A DNA stretch of 64,000 nucleotides from contig NZ_JAKLLH010000014.1 in the NCBI RefSeq assembly GCF_023150235.1, positions 1-64,000 of the forward strand. Direction: 5' to 3'. Source of the DNA: Azonexus sp. Its GTDB lineage: Bacteria > Pseudomonadota > Gammaproteobacteria > Burkholderiales > Rhodocyclaceae. A model generated the notes under the pieces. The model made no database searches. It had not been told where the DNA came from and saw only the letters and a list, made by a program, of their open reading frames with translations. Every line of letters begins with the position of its first letter. The first letter of the stretch is position 1. This document shows positions 29,151-38,609 of the stretch, piece by piece. The position numbers and the translations under genes were made by a program.

Positions 29151-29513
29151 CATTCCGGTAATCAGCTCCCGATGGTCGCATACCGACCTTGGACCACAAC
29201 TGGCCACTCAGCTTTTTCCAGAGCAGCCATTTAAGCCAAAGACGGTTTTCGCGGAGTGCCGTGCTACAAAGCAGCCATTGAACGGGGGCAGATGCGGTGT
29301 TGGTCATTCAAATTTGATTGGCCACCTCGACTGGCTGCTTATGGCCGATGCTGTTGAAAACCTCACTTTCTAGTGGAAAGGGAGCTTGGGCCAAAAAGCT
29401 CGACGATTCACAATCGCTCTGTATTCGACGATCTCGCCACCGGGAAGATATCGGCATACCTTGGAAAAGCATAGTTTTGAGTATTTCAACAGAATCGGTC
29501 GTTGGCTGTCGTA
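29151..29513. other. unassigned scar sequence within the decayed island
   Basis: About 360 nt without a recognisable gene on either strand. Base composition is visibly lower in GC than the flanks. It joins the restriction-gene tail to the toxin gene and probably represents a deletion junction. Confidence 0.4.
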
Positions 29514-29900
29514 TCAGGACTCCGCTGAATACATCAACTGGCGTTGGTGCTTGATTGCCAGCAGTACAACCTCCGCCTCGGAATGAGCGTAAAGCACGAT
29601 GAACTGCTGGCCGACAACGTACTCGCGCAGTGATGGCAGTCCAGCTTGCTCTGCGAGTTGCTGAACAGCATTGGCTTTCAGCGTAGCCTGTGCAGATTTT
29701 GCAGATAGAAACCGAGCGGGCCGACCGCTGGCTGGTGACCACGCAAGTATTGAAATCATCTCCCGCAGGTTAGCCTTCAGCTTGGCTAATCGAGCATCTG
29801 CACTGCCTGCATCTTGAATCTGGAAGAACTGGTGGGCAGCATCCAAGTTGGCGAGGAAATTCGGTGCAGCTTCGACCTTGGCGTTTAGGGGCAACGCCAT
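29514..29900 (-). CDS. RelE/ParE-family toxin
   Basis: 128-aa probable mRNA-interferase or gyrase-poison type toxin. The C-terminal core REYVVGQQFIVLYAHSEAEVVLLAIKHQRQ is the hallmark of RelE/ParE folds; SGRPARFLS is the preceding loop. It begins 4 nt after the antitoxin stop, the expected antitoxin-first order. It appears complete, unlike the genes around it. Confidence 0.82.
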   Translation of the reverse strand: MALPLNAKVEAAPNFLANLDAAHQFFQIQDAGSADARLAKLKANLREMISILAWSPASGRPARFLSAKSAQATLKANAVQQLAEQAGLPSLREYVVGQQFIVLYAHSEAEVVLLAIKHQRQLMYSAES

Positions 29901-29904
29901 GATG

Positions 29905-30180
29905 TCAGGACAAGGCTTTTATGAGGTCAGCGTTCGATACGCGTTGCCCGGCTAAAACCTCACGCAGCCCAGCTTCAGCCTCCGTCAGCAACACCAAGCT
30001 GGCGTGTTCTTCTTCTAGGGCATGGTAGTAGTCGAGCTTCTTCGCATCGACCAAGGCGACATAAGCAGCCCCGTTCTTGGTCAGCAGCTTTTCAGCCCCG
30101 GACACGACATCATCTGCCAACTCGGTCAGGCGAGCGCGAGCCTCGCTGATCGGCACAACGTCTTGGGCGGTGAAGCTCAT
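29905..30180 (-). CDS. Phd/YefM-like antitoxin
   Basis: 91-aa antitoxin. The N-terminal DNA-binding segment VPISEARARLTELADDV and the motif LLTKNGAAYVALVDAKKLDYY are typical of Phd/YefM. A perfect 14-bp palindrome just upstream (30199-30212) is a likely autoregulatory operator. With the toxin it forms a two-gene unit lying between remnants of mod and res. Confidence 0.84.
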   Translation of the reverse strand: MSFTAQDVVPISEARARLTELADDVVSGAEKLLTKNGAAYVALVDAKKLDYYHALEEEHASLVLLTEAEAGLREVLAGQRVSNADLIKALS

Positions 30181-30198
30181 GGCAAAGTCCTTTAATAA

Positions 30199-30212
30199 AA
30201 ACGTTAACGTTT
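30199..30212 (-). promoter_or_regulatory. palindromic operator of the toxin-antitoxin pair
   Basis: AAACGTTAACGTTT is a perfect 14-bp dyad, 18 nt upstream of the antitoxin ATG. Position and symmetry fit binding by the antitoxin dimer. It also coincides with the broken 3' end of the methyltransferase frame. Confidence 0.65.
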
Positions 30213-30684
30213 AGTGTAGCAGAGGTTTTTGTGCTTGTTGCGAAAAGGGGGCTAAGATGAGGCTAGCCTGCAAGGCATCGCTTTGCGTGTTGTAGGGCGG
30301 GTCGATGTAAATCAGCTTGATCTGCCCGAAATAGCTGTGACGCAACAGGCGCAGGGCATCGAGGTTGTCGCCCTTGATCAGCAGGTTGCCCGTACTGTCC
30401 CAATCCTGGCTATCCGCGGGGAGTGGCATGAGAATTTTTTGCGGTGGCACAAAGGCCGAGTGGTAGGCCTCGCGCTTGCCGACCCAGCGGAGTTCGTAGC
30501 CGTCCTCCTCAACGCGAATTCCCTCCGGATTGGCCGGGTCCAGTGCTTGTTGCAGGGCGGCGGCGTTAACGCGAATACTGCCGTCCGGCGCCGATTCGAC
30601 GGCTTGCGGGAAAAGTTCGCGTAGCAGTTCGAGTTTTTGCGCAGCGGGGCTGGGGGCATTGAGGATGGGCGTTTTCGGGAGCAT
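30211..30684 (-). pseudogene. truncated type III DNA methyltransferase (Mod)
   Basis: The first 130 or so residues of a beta-class N6-adenine methyltransferase: MLPKTPILNAPSPAAQKLELL, NLLIKGDNLDALRLL and the catalytic motif DPPYNT. Immediately after DPPYNTQSDA the sequence turns unrelated and stops about 20 residues later. The target-recognition and SAM-binding FxGxG parts expected over the next 400-500 residues are missing, so it cannot be active. Start ATG at 30684 chosen because homology begins there. Confidence 0.78.
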
Positions 30685-30761
30685 GTCGAGGGAATTCTTC
30701 AAAGGCGGCGCCGTACTCCTTGGCGGGAAATAGGGGCGCGACAACAAGAAAAAACAATTTT

Positions 30762-30872
30762 TTTCGATACGACGCCGATGTGGTTGATGCCTTCAAGGCG
30801 ACCGGCAAGGGCTGGCAGACGCGCATGAACGCGGTCCTGAAGGACTGGCTCAAGACGCACTCTCCGGCGTAG
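30762..30872 (+). pseudogene. 3' remnant of a BrnA-type antitoxin
   Basis: A plus-strand frame ending at TAG 30870-30872 encodes RYDADVVDAFKATGKGW followed by QTRMNAVLKDWLKTHSPA, the ribbon-helix-helix C-terminus characteristic of BrnA/DUF4415 antitoxins. There is no start codon, promoter or partner brnT toxin upstream; instead it abuts the methyltransferase remnant on the other strand. Confidence 0.62.
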
Positions 30873-30903
30873 TCAAGATTCATCGTAAGACTAACTCCGG
30901 TTT

Positions 30904-31029
30904 GAAACCCCGCCCTTCAGGGGGGGGAGCCGCCCCCGGCCTGAAGGCCGGGGTTTCAGGCGACCGTTTTGGGAGGGGATGCCACCCCCTTCCAAAACAT
31001 GTTTGACCGACAGGCATGAATGCCTGTCG
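30904..31029. repeat. three consecutive hairpins, possible mobile-element end
   Basis: Hairpin 1 (30904-30957): arms start GAAACCCCG and end CGGGGTTTC, and each arm contains CTTCAGG or its complement. Hairpin 2 (30966-30998): GTTTTGG...CCAAAAC with GGGG/CCCC inside. Hairpin 3 (31008-31029): CGACAGGCAT/ATGCCTGTCG. Similar CCCCGGCCTTCAGGCCGGGG hairpins occur at ends of IS200/IS605-type elements, but no tnpA or tnpB is present here. It could equally be a repeat of the REP/MITE kind. Confidence 0.5.
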
Positions 31030-31116
31030 CTAATTTCTTGCTGAACGGAATCCGTGTTTGAGCCCGGATTTTTCAAGATTTGTTCGGTTGACCGTGATTT
31101 TCGGTAAAACAGAATG

Positions 31117-31150
31117 GAAAACGGCGGGGTCTTGGCCCCGCCGTCGTTTT
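31117..31150 (-). terminator. intrinsic terminator of icmF
   Basis: ACGGCGGGG pairs with CCCCGCCGT around CTTGG or so, flanked by A-rich and T-rich sequence. On the minus strand it is followed by TTTTCC, 50 nt or so after the icmF stop. A TTGACCGTG copy lies just outside it at 31088. Confidence 0.75.
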
Positions 31151-31200
31151 GGCTCCTCCACCCTTTCGGGTTCGGGTTGCTGTTGCTCCTTTTTTGTTTC

Positions 31201-34200
31201 TTACATGCTGCGGCGGTACTGGCCGCCGACTTCGTACAGCGCCGAGCTGATCTGGCCGAGCGAGCAGACCTTGACGGCGTCGACCAGCACGGCGAAGACG
31301 TTGCCGTTGTCGATCACGGTCTGCTTCAGCTTCTCGATCATGGCCGGCGCCTGGTCGGCGTTGCGGGCCTGGAAGTCGCGCAGGCGCTGGATTTGCGACT
31401 GCTTTTCTTCATCGCTGGAACGGGCCAGTTCGATTTCCTGCTGGGCCATGCCCTTCGGGTTGAGGAAGGTATTGACGCCGATGATCGGGTAGGAGCCGTC
31501 GTGCTTCTGGTGCTCGTAGTACATCGACTCTTCCTGGATCTTGCCGCGCTGGTAGCCGGTTTCCATGGCACCGAGGACGCCGCCGCGCGAGGCGATGGCT
31601 TCGAATTCCTTGAGCACGGCTTCTTCGACCAGATCGGTCAGCTCGTCGATCACGAAAGCGCCCTGGTTCGGGTTTTCGTTCTTCGAGACACCCCATTCGC
31701 GGTTGATGATCAGCTGGATCGCCATCGCGCGGCGTACCGATTCCTCGGTCGGGGTGGTGATCGCTTCGTCGTAGGCGTTGGTGTGCAGCGAGTTGCAGTT
31801 GTCGTAGATCGCGATCAGCGCCTGCAGCGTAGTGCGGATGTCGTTGAAGTCCATTTCCTGGGCGTGCAGCGAGCGGCCGGAAGTCTGGATGTGGTACTTC
31901 AACTTCTGGCTGCGCTCGTTGGCGCCGTACTTGTTCTTCATCGCCACGGCCCAAATGCGGCGGGCGACGCGGCCGATCACCGAGTATTCCGGGTCCATGC
32001 CGTTGGAGAAGAAGAAGGACAGGTTGGGCGCGAAATCGTCGATATGCATGCCGCGCGCCAGGTAGGACTCGACGTAGGTGAAGCCGTTGGCGAGGGTGAA
32101 GGCAAGCTGGCTGATCGGGTTGGCGCCGGCTTCGGCGATGTGATAGCCGGAGATCGACACCGAGTAGAAGTTCTGCACCTGGTTATGGACGAAGAATTCC
32201 TGGATGTCGCCCATCATCTTGAGCGCGAACTCGGTCGAGAAGATGCAGGTGTTCTGGCCCTGGTCTTCCTTGAGGATGTCGGCCTGGACGGTGCCGCGCA
32301 CCGACTTGAGCACCCATTCGCGGATCTTCTCGGCTTCGTCTTCGGTCGGCTGACGGCCGTTGTCCTTTTCGAACTTGGCGATCTGCTGGTCGATGGCGGT
32401 GTTGAAGAAGCAGGCCAGGATGATCGGCGCCGGGCCGTTGATGGTCATCGACACCGAGGTGGTCGGGCAGACCAGGTCGAAACCGTCGTAGAGCACCTTC
32501 ATGTCGTCCAGCGTCGCAATCGAGACGCCGGAGTTGCCGATCTTGCCGTAGATGTCCGGACGCTCGTCGGGGTCGCAACCGTACAGGGTCACCGAGTCGA
32601 AGGCGGTCGACAAACGGTGGGCCGGCATGCCTTCGGAAACCTTCTTGAAGCGGCGGTTGGTGCGGAAAGCATCACCTTCGCCGGCGAACATCCGGGTCGG
32701 GTCTTCACCTTCGCGCTTGAAGGCGAAGACGCCGGCGGTGTAGGGGAAGGAGCCGGGGACGTTTTCGCGCATCAGGAAGCGCAGGATTTCGCCGTCGTCG
32801 GTGTACTTGGGCAGGATCACCTTGCGAATCTTGGTGCCGGACAGCGATTCGGTGGTCAGCTTGGTGCGGATTTCCTTGTCGCGGATTTTGACCACGTATT
32901 CGTCGCCGGAATAGGCTTCCAGCGTCTGCGGCCACATGTCGAGCAGCTTCTTGGCCTTGGCATCCTGCTCGCCATCTTTAAAGGCCTGCATGTCGGCGAA
33001 ATCCACGGTCGACTTGTCGCAAGCGGCAAAAACCGTCTTGGCAATGCGCAGCGACTGGCGTTCGCGGGCGATCGTGACCTGCTGTTCGGTGTGCGCGTGG
33101 TAGCCACGGACGCTGTCGGCGATTTCGGCCAGGTAGCGGACGCGGGCGGTCGGGACGATGGCGCGGCTGGCCGACGACTGCTTGACGGTGACCAGCGGCA
33201 GCTTGCCGCCCTTGAGCTTCAAGCCCTTGGCGGTGAGCGCCGGGACCAGCGCCTGGTATAGCGCGGTGACGCCGTCGTCGTTGAAGCGGGCGGCCATGGT
33301 GCCGAACACCGGCATCTCGTCGGTCGGCTGGTTGAAGGCTTCGCGGTTGCGCTGGTATTGCTTGCGCACGTCGCGCAGCGCGTCTTCGGCGCCTTTACGG
33401 TCGAACTTGTTGATCGCGACGAAGTCGGCAAAGTCGAGCATGTCGATCTTTTCCAGCTGCGAGGCGGCGCCGAATTCGGGGGTCATCACGTACATCGAGA
33501 CATCGACGAACGGGACAATCGCGGCGTCGCCCTGACCGATGCCCGAGGTTTCGACGATCACCAGATCGAAGCCGGCCAACTTGCAGGCGGCGATCACTTC
33601 CGGCAGTGCGGCGGAGATTTCCGAGCCGGTGTCGCGGGTGGCCAGCGAACGCATGAAGACGTTCGGATGCTCGATCGCGTTCATGCGGATGCGGTCGCCG
33701 AGCAGGGCGCCGCCGGTACGCTTGCGCGACGGATCGATGGAGATCAGGCCGATTTTGACGCTGTCTTCCTGGTCGAGGCGGAAGCGGCGGACGATTTCAT
33801 CGGTCAGCGAGGACTTGCCGGCGCCGCCGGTGCCGGTGATGCCGAGGACCGGGATTTCGGTCGCGGCGGCAGCCTTGAGCAGCGGCTCCTTGAGTTCAGG
33901 CGCGGCACCGTTTTCGAGCAGGGTGATGACCCGCGCCAGCAGACGGCGGTCGCCGGCCTTGAGCCCGGCCAGCACTTGCTCGGCGCTGGGCACGCCTTCC
34001 GTTGCCACGTTGTAATCGGACTTCTCGACGACGTCGTTGATCATCCCCTGCAACCCCATCTTGACGCCGTCTTCCGGGGCGTAGATGCGGGTCACGCCGT
34101 AAGCGTGCAGTTCGCGGATTTCAGCCGGCACGATCACGCCGCCACCGCCGCCGAAGACCTTGATGTTCTCGCCGCCATTGGCCTTGAGCAGGTCGATCAT

Positions 34201-34464
34201 GTACTTAAAGAATTCGACGTGACCGCCCTGGTAGGAGGTGATGCAGATGCCCTGGGCGTCTTCCTGCAGCGCGGCGTTGACGATTTCCTGCACCGAGCGG
34301 TTGTGGCCGAGGTGGATCACTTCGGAGCCGGTCGATTGCAGGATGCGGCGCATGATGTTGATCGACGCGTCGTGACCGTCGAACAGCGAAGCGGCGGTAA
34401 CGAAACGGACCTTGTTCTTGGGCTTGTACGGCGCCAGTTTCTTGGCTACGGAAAGATCGGTCAT
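31201..34464 (-). CDS. icmF: fused isobutyryl-CoA mutase
   Basis: Adenosylcobalamin-dependent mutase interconverting isobutyryl-CoA and n-butyryl-CoA, in one 1087-aa chain. The N-terminal B12 domain has the DxH motif (Asp29, His31 in [10 protein letters not shown]). A MeaB-like G-protein domain follows with P-loop GTGGAGKSS near residue 212 and NKFD. The C-terminal TIM-barrel mutase domain fills the remainder. The order (B12, GTPase, mutase) is exactly that of IcmF. A GGAG ribosome site lies 6 nt before the ATG. An AraC regulator is divergent, and valine or butyrate catabolism is the likely context. Confidence 0.96.
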   Translation of the reverse strand: MTDLSVAKKLAPYKPKNKVRFVTAASLFDGHDASINIMRRILQSTGSEVIHLGHNRSVQEIVNAALQEDAQGICITSYQGGHVEFFKYMIDLLKANGGENIKVFGGGGGVIVPAEIRELHAYGVTRIYAPEDGVKMGLQGMINDVVEKSDYNVATEGVPSAEQVLAGLKAGDRRLLARVITLLENGAAPELKEPLLKAAAATEIPVLGITGTGGAGKSSLTDEIVRRFRLDQEDSVKIGLISIDPSRKRTGGALLGDRIRMNAIEHPNVFMRSLATRDTGSEISAALPEVIAACKLAGFDLVIVETSGIGQGDAAIVPFVDVSMYVMTPEFGAASQLEKIDMLDFADFVAINKFDRKGAEDALRDVRKQYQRNREAFNQPTDEMPVFGTMAARFNDDGVTALYQALVPALTAKGLKLKGGKLPLVTVKQSSASRAIVPTARVRYLAEIADSVRGYHAHTEQQVTIARERQSLRIAKTVFAACDKSTVDFADMQAFKDGEQDAKAKKLLDMWPQTLEAYSGDEYVVKIRDKEIRTKLTTESLSGTKIRKVILPKYTDDGEILRFLMRENVPGSFPYTAGVFAFKREGEDPTRMFAGEGDAFRTNRRFKKVSEGMPAHRLSTAFDSVTLYGCDPDERPDIYGKIGNSGVSIATLDDMKVLYDGFDLVCPTTSVSMTINGPAPIILACFFNTAIDQQIAKFEKDNGRQPTEDEAEKIREWVLKSVRGTVQADILKEDQGQNTCIFSTEFALKMMGDIQEFFVHNQVQNFYSVSISGYHIAEAGANPISQLAFTLANGFTYVESYLARGMHIDDFAPNLSFFFSNGMDPEYSVIGRVARRIWAVAMKNKYGANERSQKLKYHIQTSGRSLHAQEMDFNDIRTTLQALIAIYDNCNSLHTNAYDEAITTPTEESVRRAMAIQLIINREWGVSKNENPNQGAFVIDELTDLVEEAVLKEFEAIASRGGVLGAMETGYQRGKIQEESMYYEHQKHDGSYPIIGVNTFLNPKGMAQQEIELARSSDEEKQSQIQRLRDFQARNADQAPAMIEKLKQTVIDNGNVFAVLVDAVKVCSLGQISSALYEVGGQYRRSM

Positions 34465-34611
34465 GGCAACTCCAGTCGAGAGAGATGAGTTGAAAGCAGA
34501 AGCGCATGTTAGGCCGCTTTACCCCTTGCACCATTGTGGCGAATGCCGTCCATCGTGCAAATTCCGCCAACCTGCTAAGCTGTCACGGTCAACTTGCTTA
34601 CAGGGCAAAAA

Positions 34612-35685
34612 ATGCTGCAACGCACCAAAGCGACTGTTTCGATGGGTTTCGTCACCGGAATGCTCGCCGGAATGCAGCGACGCGGGCAGGATTGCACGCT
34701 TTTGCTGCGCAATAGCGGCATCGACCTTGCAGACCCCGCCAGCCGGGTGCCGATTGCCGCGTATGCCGCGCTGTACAACCGGGCGACCGAGCAATTGCAT
34801 GACGAAGGCTTTGCCCTGTTCTCGCGGCCGATGCCGCCGGGCAGTTTCGAATTCCTCTGCCGCAGCGTGCTCAGCGCACCGACCCTGGCCGAAGCGCTGG
34901 CCCGCGCCTGCCGCTTTCTCAAGCTGGTCCTGCCCGACCTGGCGGTCGGCATCCGCCGCCAGCAGGGGCGCGCCGAACTGGTGATCGGCGAAACCCGCCA
35001 CCTCGCCGAGCACCCCGACGACCCTGGCCGGGTGTTCGCTTTCGAATGGCTGCTGCGCCTGCTGCACGGGCTGGCCTGCTGGCTGGCCGGGCGCGGCCTC
35101 GGCCTCGACAGCGTCGTCTTTCCCTACCGGCGGCCGCCGCACGCCGCCGACTATCCGCTGATCTTCACCGAGGATTCACGCTTTGCGCCGACCGTGCCGG
35201 GCGGCATGGGCACGCTGGTCGCCAGCTTCAACGCCAACCTGCTCGAACTGCCGATCCGCCGCGACGAAGCCGCGCTCAACGCCTTTCTCGACGGCGCGCC
35301 GGGCAAGATCACCACCCTCTACCGGCGCGACCGGGAAATGGTGATCCGCGTCCGCGACCTGCTGCGCGCCGCGCTGCCGGCGACGCTGTCGCTCGACGAC
35401 ATCGCCGCCCGCCTGCACCTCTCCAGCCGCAGCGTGCACCGCCGGCTGGAAGAAGAAGGTTCCAGCTTTCGCGGGATCAAGGATGCGCTGCGCCGCGACC
35501 TGGCGCTGGCCCGACTGGCCAAGAGCGACGACTCGATTGCCCAGCTCGCCGCCGACCTCGGCTACGCCGACACCTCGGCCTTCTACCGCGCCTTCGTCGA
35601 CTGGACCGGCATGGCCCCGGCGCACTACCGGCGGCAACTGCAGGAGAGCAAGGCGGAAAGGACAGACAAGGGCGACGAGCGCTAA
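34612..35685 (+). CDS. AraC-family transcriptional regulator
   Basis: About 357 aa. The N-terminal half resembles the arabinose-binding-like domain found in OruR/ArgR-type AraC proteins (SFEFLCRSVLSAPTLAEAL, LVIGETRH). The C-terminal HTH_18 (about 265-350) has LSLDDIAARLHLSSRSVHRRLEEEG and IAQLAADLGYADTSAFYRAF. ATG 34612 was preferred over an in-frame TTG at 34594. It faces away from icmF across 147 nt, so regulation of icmF is the simplest hypothesis. A CACGGTCAA motif copy lies 20 nt before the start. Confidence 0.9.
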   Translation: MLQRTKATVSMGFVTGMLAGMQRRGQDCTLLLRNSGIDLADPASRVPIAAYAALYNRATEQLHDEGFALFSRPMPPGSFEFLCRSVLSAPTLAEALARACRFLKLVLPDLAVGIRRQQGRAELVIGETRHLAEHPDDPGRVFAFEWLLRLLHGLACWLAGRGLGLDSVVFPYRRPPHAADYPLIFTEDSRFAPTVPGGMGTLVASFNANLLELPIRRDEAALNAFLDGAPGKITTLYRRDREMVIRVRDLLRAALPATLSLDDIAARLHLSSRSVHRRLEEEGSSFRGIKDALRRDLALARLAKSDDSIAQLAADLGYADTSAFYRAFVDWTGMAPAHYRRQLQESKAERTDKGDER

Positions 35686-35820
35686 ACTCGCCGGCCGGGG
35701 AGCGCTGGCTTGAGGGCTGCGCAGAACCCCGAACTGCCCCGCCCGCCCAAACCTTTCGCCATTTCCACGGTCAACCCCGCCCTTTGGCCTTTTTCCCGCC
35801 CCCGACCCGAGCCTCCGCCC

Positions 35821-36450
35821 ATGTTCTGCGACGACCACGACCAGCCCCGCCCCAGCGACGAGATCGGCATTCCCCGCACCGGCAGCTTTGACCCGGTGGC
35901 TTTCGAAACCGCGATTGGCGACCTGCTGGCGGCCTGCGGCATTGCCGCCGATTCACCGCACATGGGGCGCACCGCGCAGCGGGTGCGCGAGCTGTGGCAG
36001 AAGCGCCTGCTCGGCGGCTACGACCTCGACCCGGCCGCCGCACTGGGTGAGGGCTTCGCCGACGAACGCCAGGATCTGGTGGTGATTCGCGGCATCGCCG
36101 TGCATGGCGTCTGCCCGCACCATCTGGTGCCGTTTCGCGGCGTCGCCCATGTTGCCTACCAGCCCGGTGGCCGTCTGCACGGCTTTGGCCGCATCGCGCG
36201 GATGGTCGATGCGATTGGCCACCGCTTCACCTATCAGGAATGGATGACCCGCGACATCGCCGACGCACTGGTCCGCCACGGCCAGGCCGCCGGCGCCGCC
36301 TGCGTGATCGAGGCCGAACAGCTGTGCCTGCTGCTCGGCGAAGACCGGCGCGGCGACGAACGGGTGGTGACCCAGGCCTTTGCCGGCGAATTCGCGAACA
36401 GCGAACAACTGCGCAACGAGTTTCTCGCCGCCCTCGGCAGCCGGCGCTGA
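35821..36450 (+). CDS. folE: GTP cyclohydrolase I (divergent)
   Basis: Converts GTP to 7,8-dihydroneopterin triphosphate at the head of folate/pterin synthesis. 209 aa with the active-site CPHHLVPF, GFGRIARMVDAIGHRF, YQEWMTRDIADAL and EAEQLCLLLGEDRRG. Compared with typical FolE, the Cys-x-His-His site is kept (CPHH for the usual CEHH), while the EAEHxC motif reads EAEQLC. The Zn ligand cysteine is retained, but the His-to-Gln change may alter activity or specificity. The ATG gives a 209-residue protein. It may be an alternative pterin-supply isoform. Confidence 0.85.
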   Translation: MFCDDHDQPRPSDEIGIPRTGSFDPVAFETAIGDLLAACGIAADSPHMGRTAQRVRELWQKRLLGGYDLDPAAALGEGFADERQDLVVIRGIAVHGVCPHHLVPFRGVAHVAYQPGGRLHGFGRIARMVDAIGHRFTYQEWMTRDIADALVRHGQAAGAACVIEAEQLCLLLGEDRRGDERVVTQAFAGEFANSEQLRNEFLAALGSRR

Positions 36451-36478
36451 AGCCCGCCGGCCCGGATCGAGAGCGGTG

Positions 36479-36500
36479 GCCCGGCAACTTTTCGCCGGGC
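36479..36500. terminator. stem-loop between convergent folE and kup
   Basis: GCCCGGC and GCCGGGC enclose AACTTTTC; only a weak GGTTT follows on the plus strand. It sits in the 53-nt gap between converging genes. Confidence 0.45.
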
Positions 36501-36503
36501 GGT

Positions 36504-38366
36504 TTACAACACCAGTTGTGTCCCCAGTTCCACCACCCGATTGGTCGGGATATGGAAAAAGTCGCTGGCGCTGGTGGCGTTTTTCGACATCACCGCGAAC
36601 AGGCGGGCGCGCAGGGGGGAGATGTTGCGGCTGAAGCTGGGAACGATGGTTTCGCGCGAGAGGTAGAAGGTCGTTTCCATCATGTCGAAACGCTCGCCGA
36701 AGCGCTTGCAGCCCTCCAGCGCTCCCGGCACATCCGGGCTTTCCATGAAGCCGTAGCGGATGATGACGCGAACGAAACCCTGCTGCATGCGGTGTACGTA
36801 AATGCGGTCGAGTTCGTTGATGTACGGCGTGTCGGTCGTCTGCACGGTCACCAGCGCGACCCGTTCGTGCAGCACCTGATTGTGCTTGAGATTGTGGAGT
36901 AGGGCGGTGGGAACACCGTCCTTGGCGCTGGTCATGAATACGGCGGTACCCTGAACGCGATGCACGCCGTCGATGGCCATGATGAAATCCTCCATCGGGA
37001 TGCTCTGCTTGGCCATTTCCTCGGCCACCAGTTTCCGGCCGCGTCGCCAGGTGGTGAGCAAGGTGAAGGAGGCGAGGCCGGCGGCAATCGGAAACCAGCC
37101 GCCCTCGGGAATCTTGATCGCATTGGCCGCGAAGAAGGCGATGTCGGCGGCGAGCAGGCTACCAATGGCCAGCGTCACCAGTGACCAGTGCCAGCGCCAC
37201 ATCAGGACCATCACGAAGGCGACGAGTATGGTGTCGATCAGCATCGTGCCAGTCACCGCGATGCCGTAGGCGGCGGCAAGATTGGACGAGGATTTGAAAC
37301 CGATGACCAGGGCGACGACCGAGAAATAAAGGCTCCAGTTGGTAAAAGGAACGTAGATCTGCCCCTTTTCCTTGCCCGAGGTGTGGATGATCTGCATGCG
37401 CGGCAGCAGGCCCATCTGCACCGATTGGCGAGCGACCGAGAAGGCGCCGGAAATAACCGCCTGCGAGGCGATGACCGTGGCCAGGGTCGCCAGTCCGACC
37501 ATCGGGATCAGCGCCCAGTCCGGCGCGAGCAGGAAGAAGGGGTTGCGAATGGCATCCGGCTCGGCCAGCAGCAGCGCCCCCTGTCCGAAGTAGTTGAGCA
37601 CCAGCGCCGGCATCACGAAACAAAACCAGGCCAAGCGGATGGGAAAGCGCCCGAAGTGGCCCATGTCGGTGTACAAGGCTTCGCCACCGGTGACCGCAAG
37701 CACCACCGAGCCGAGGGCAAGGAAGGCGAGGCCGGGATGGTTGATGACGAAATGAATCATGTAAACCGGGTTGAGCGCGCTCAATACCGAGGGATTGTCG
37801 AGGATGTGACTGACCCCCAGCGTGCCGAGGATGCCGAACCAGCCCGCCATGACCGGCCCGAAAGCCAGGCCGACGGCGCCGGTGCCGTGCTTCTGGATGG
37901 CAAAGAGGGCGGTGAGGATCGCCAGGGTGATGGGAATGACGTAGGACTTCAGCGTTGGTGCCACCAGTTCCAGCCCCTCGACGGCGGAAAGCACCGAAAT
38001 GGCCGGGGTGATCATGCTGTCGCCAAAGAAAAGCGCGGCGGCAAAAATGCCGAGCAAGGTCACGATCCAGGCCAGGCGGGGATTGCGGGCGCGTTCGGTC
38101 ACCAGCGCCAGCAGCGCCAGCGAGCCGCCTTCGCCGCGATTGTCGGCACGCATGATGATGGCGACGTACTTGAGCGACACCAGGGCCATGATCGACCAGA
38201 AAACCAGCGACAAAATACCGAGAATGTTGTCGGGGGTTACCGGAATCGGGTGGTGGCCGTTGAAAATTTCCTTCAGCGCATAAAGCGGGCTGGTGCCGAT
38301 ATCGCCAAAAACGACACCGATGGCCCCCAAGGTCAGCGCCGATAGCGCCTGCTTTTCGTGTTGCAT
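36504..38366 (-). CDS. kup: KUP/HAK-family potassium transporter
   Basis: Low-affinity K+/H+ symporter, 620 aa, with 12 predicted TM helices in the first 450 residues and a cytoplasmic C-terminal domain. The N-terminus [21 protein letters not shown] is diagnostic, as are [13 protein letters not shown] and [17 protein letters not shown] ribosome site is just upstream. The response regulator at 38610 is divergent across 243 nt. Confidence 0.97.
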   Translation of the reverse strand: MQHEKQALSALTLGAIGVVFGDIGTSPLYALKEIFNGHHPIPVTPDNILGILSLVFWSIMALVSLKYVAIIMRADNRGEGGSLALLALVTERARNPRLAWIVTLLGIFAAALFFGDSMITPAISVLSAVEGLELVAPTLKSYVIPITLAILTALFAIQKHGTGAVGLAFGPVMAGWFGILGTLGVSHILDNPSVLSALNPVYMIHFVINHPGLAFLALGSVVLAVTGGEALYTDMGHFGRFPIRLAWFCFVMPALVLNYFGQGALLLAEPDAIRNPFFLLAPDWALIPMVGLATLATVIASQAVISGAFSVARQSVQMGLLPRMQIIHTSGKEKGQIYVPFTNWSLYFSVVALVIGFKSSSNLAAAYGIAVTGTMLIDTILVAFVMVLMWRWHWSLVTLAIGSLLAADIAFFAANAIKIPEGGWFPIAAGLASFTLLTTWRRGRKLVAEEMAKQSIPMEDFIMAIDGVHRVQGTAVFMTSAKDGVPTALLHNLKHNQVLHERVALVTVQTTDTPYINELDRIYVHRMQQGFVRVIIRYGFMESPDVPGALEGCKRFGERFDMMETTFYLSRETIVPSFSRNISPLRARLFAVMSKNATSASDFFHIPTNRVVELGTQLVL

Positions 38367-38609
38367 GATTCACTCCCAGTTGCTGCTTGCCAGACCTGCA
38401 ATCCAGTCTCGTCCGATGGCCGATGTTCTCGCTCGACGCCTGGTCGGTGAAGGGGCCATTGGCGGCGGGCGAGAGGTTAACACATCGTCTCGATAAAATT
38501 GTGCACTGCGGTACACGATCTTGCGTCGCCGAGGCGTGAAGTTCGCGTGATATCGTGTGAAGTTGCCCCAAGCTTTATCCGGGCGTTTTTTCCTTATTCC
38601 GTTCCCACC

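Noticed and set aside
30211-30684. A functional type III modification system
   Set aside because: Mod lacks everything after the DPPY motif and Res lacks its helicase part.
34465-34611. Cobalamin riboswitch controlling icmF
   Set aside because: No B12-box or suitable long leader is visible in this 147-nt gap.
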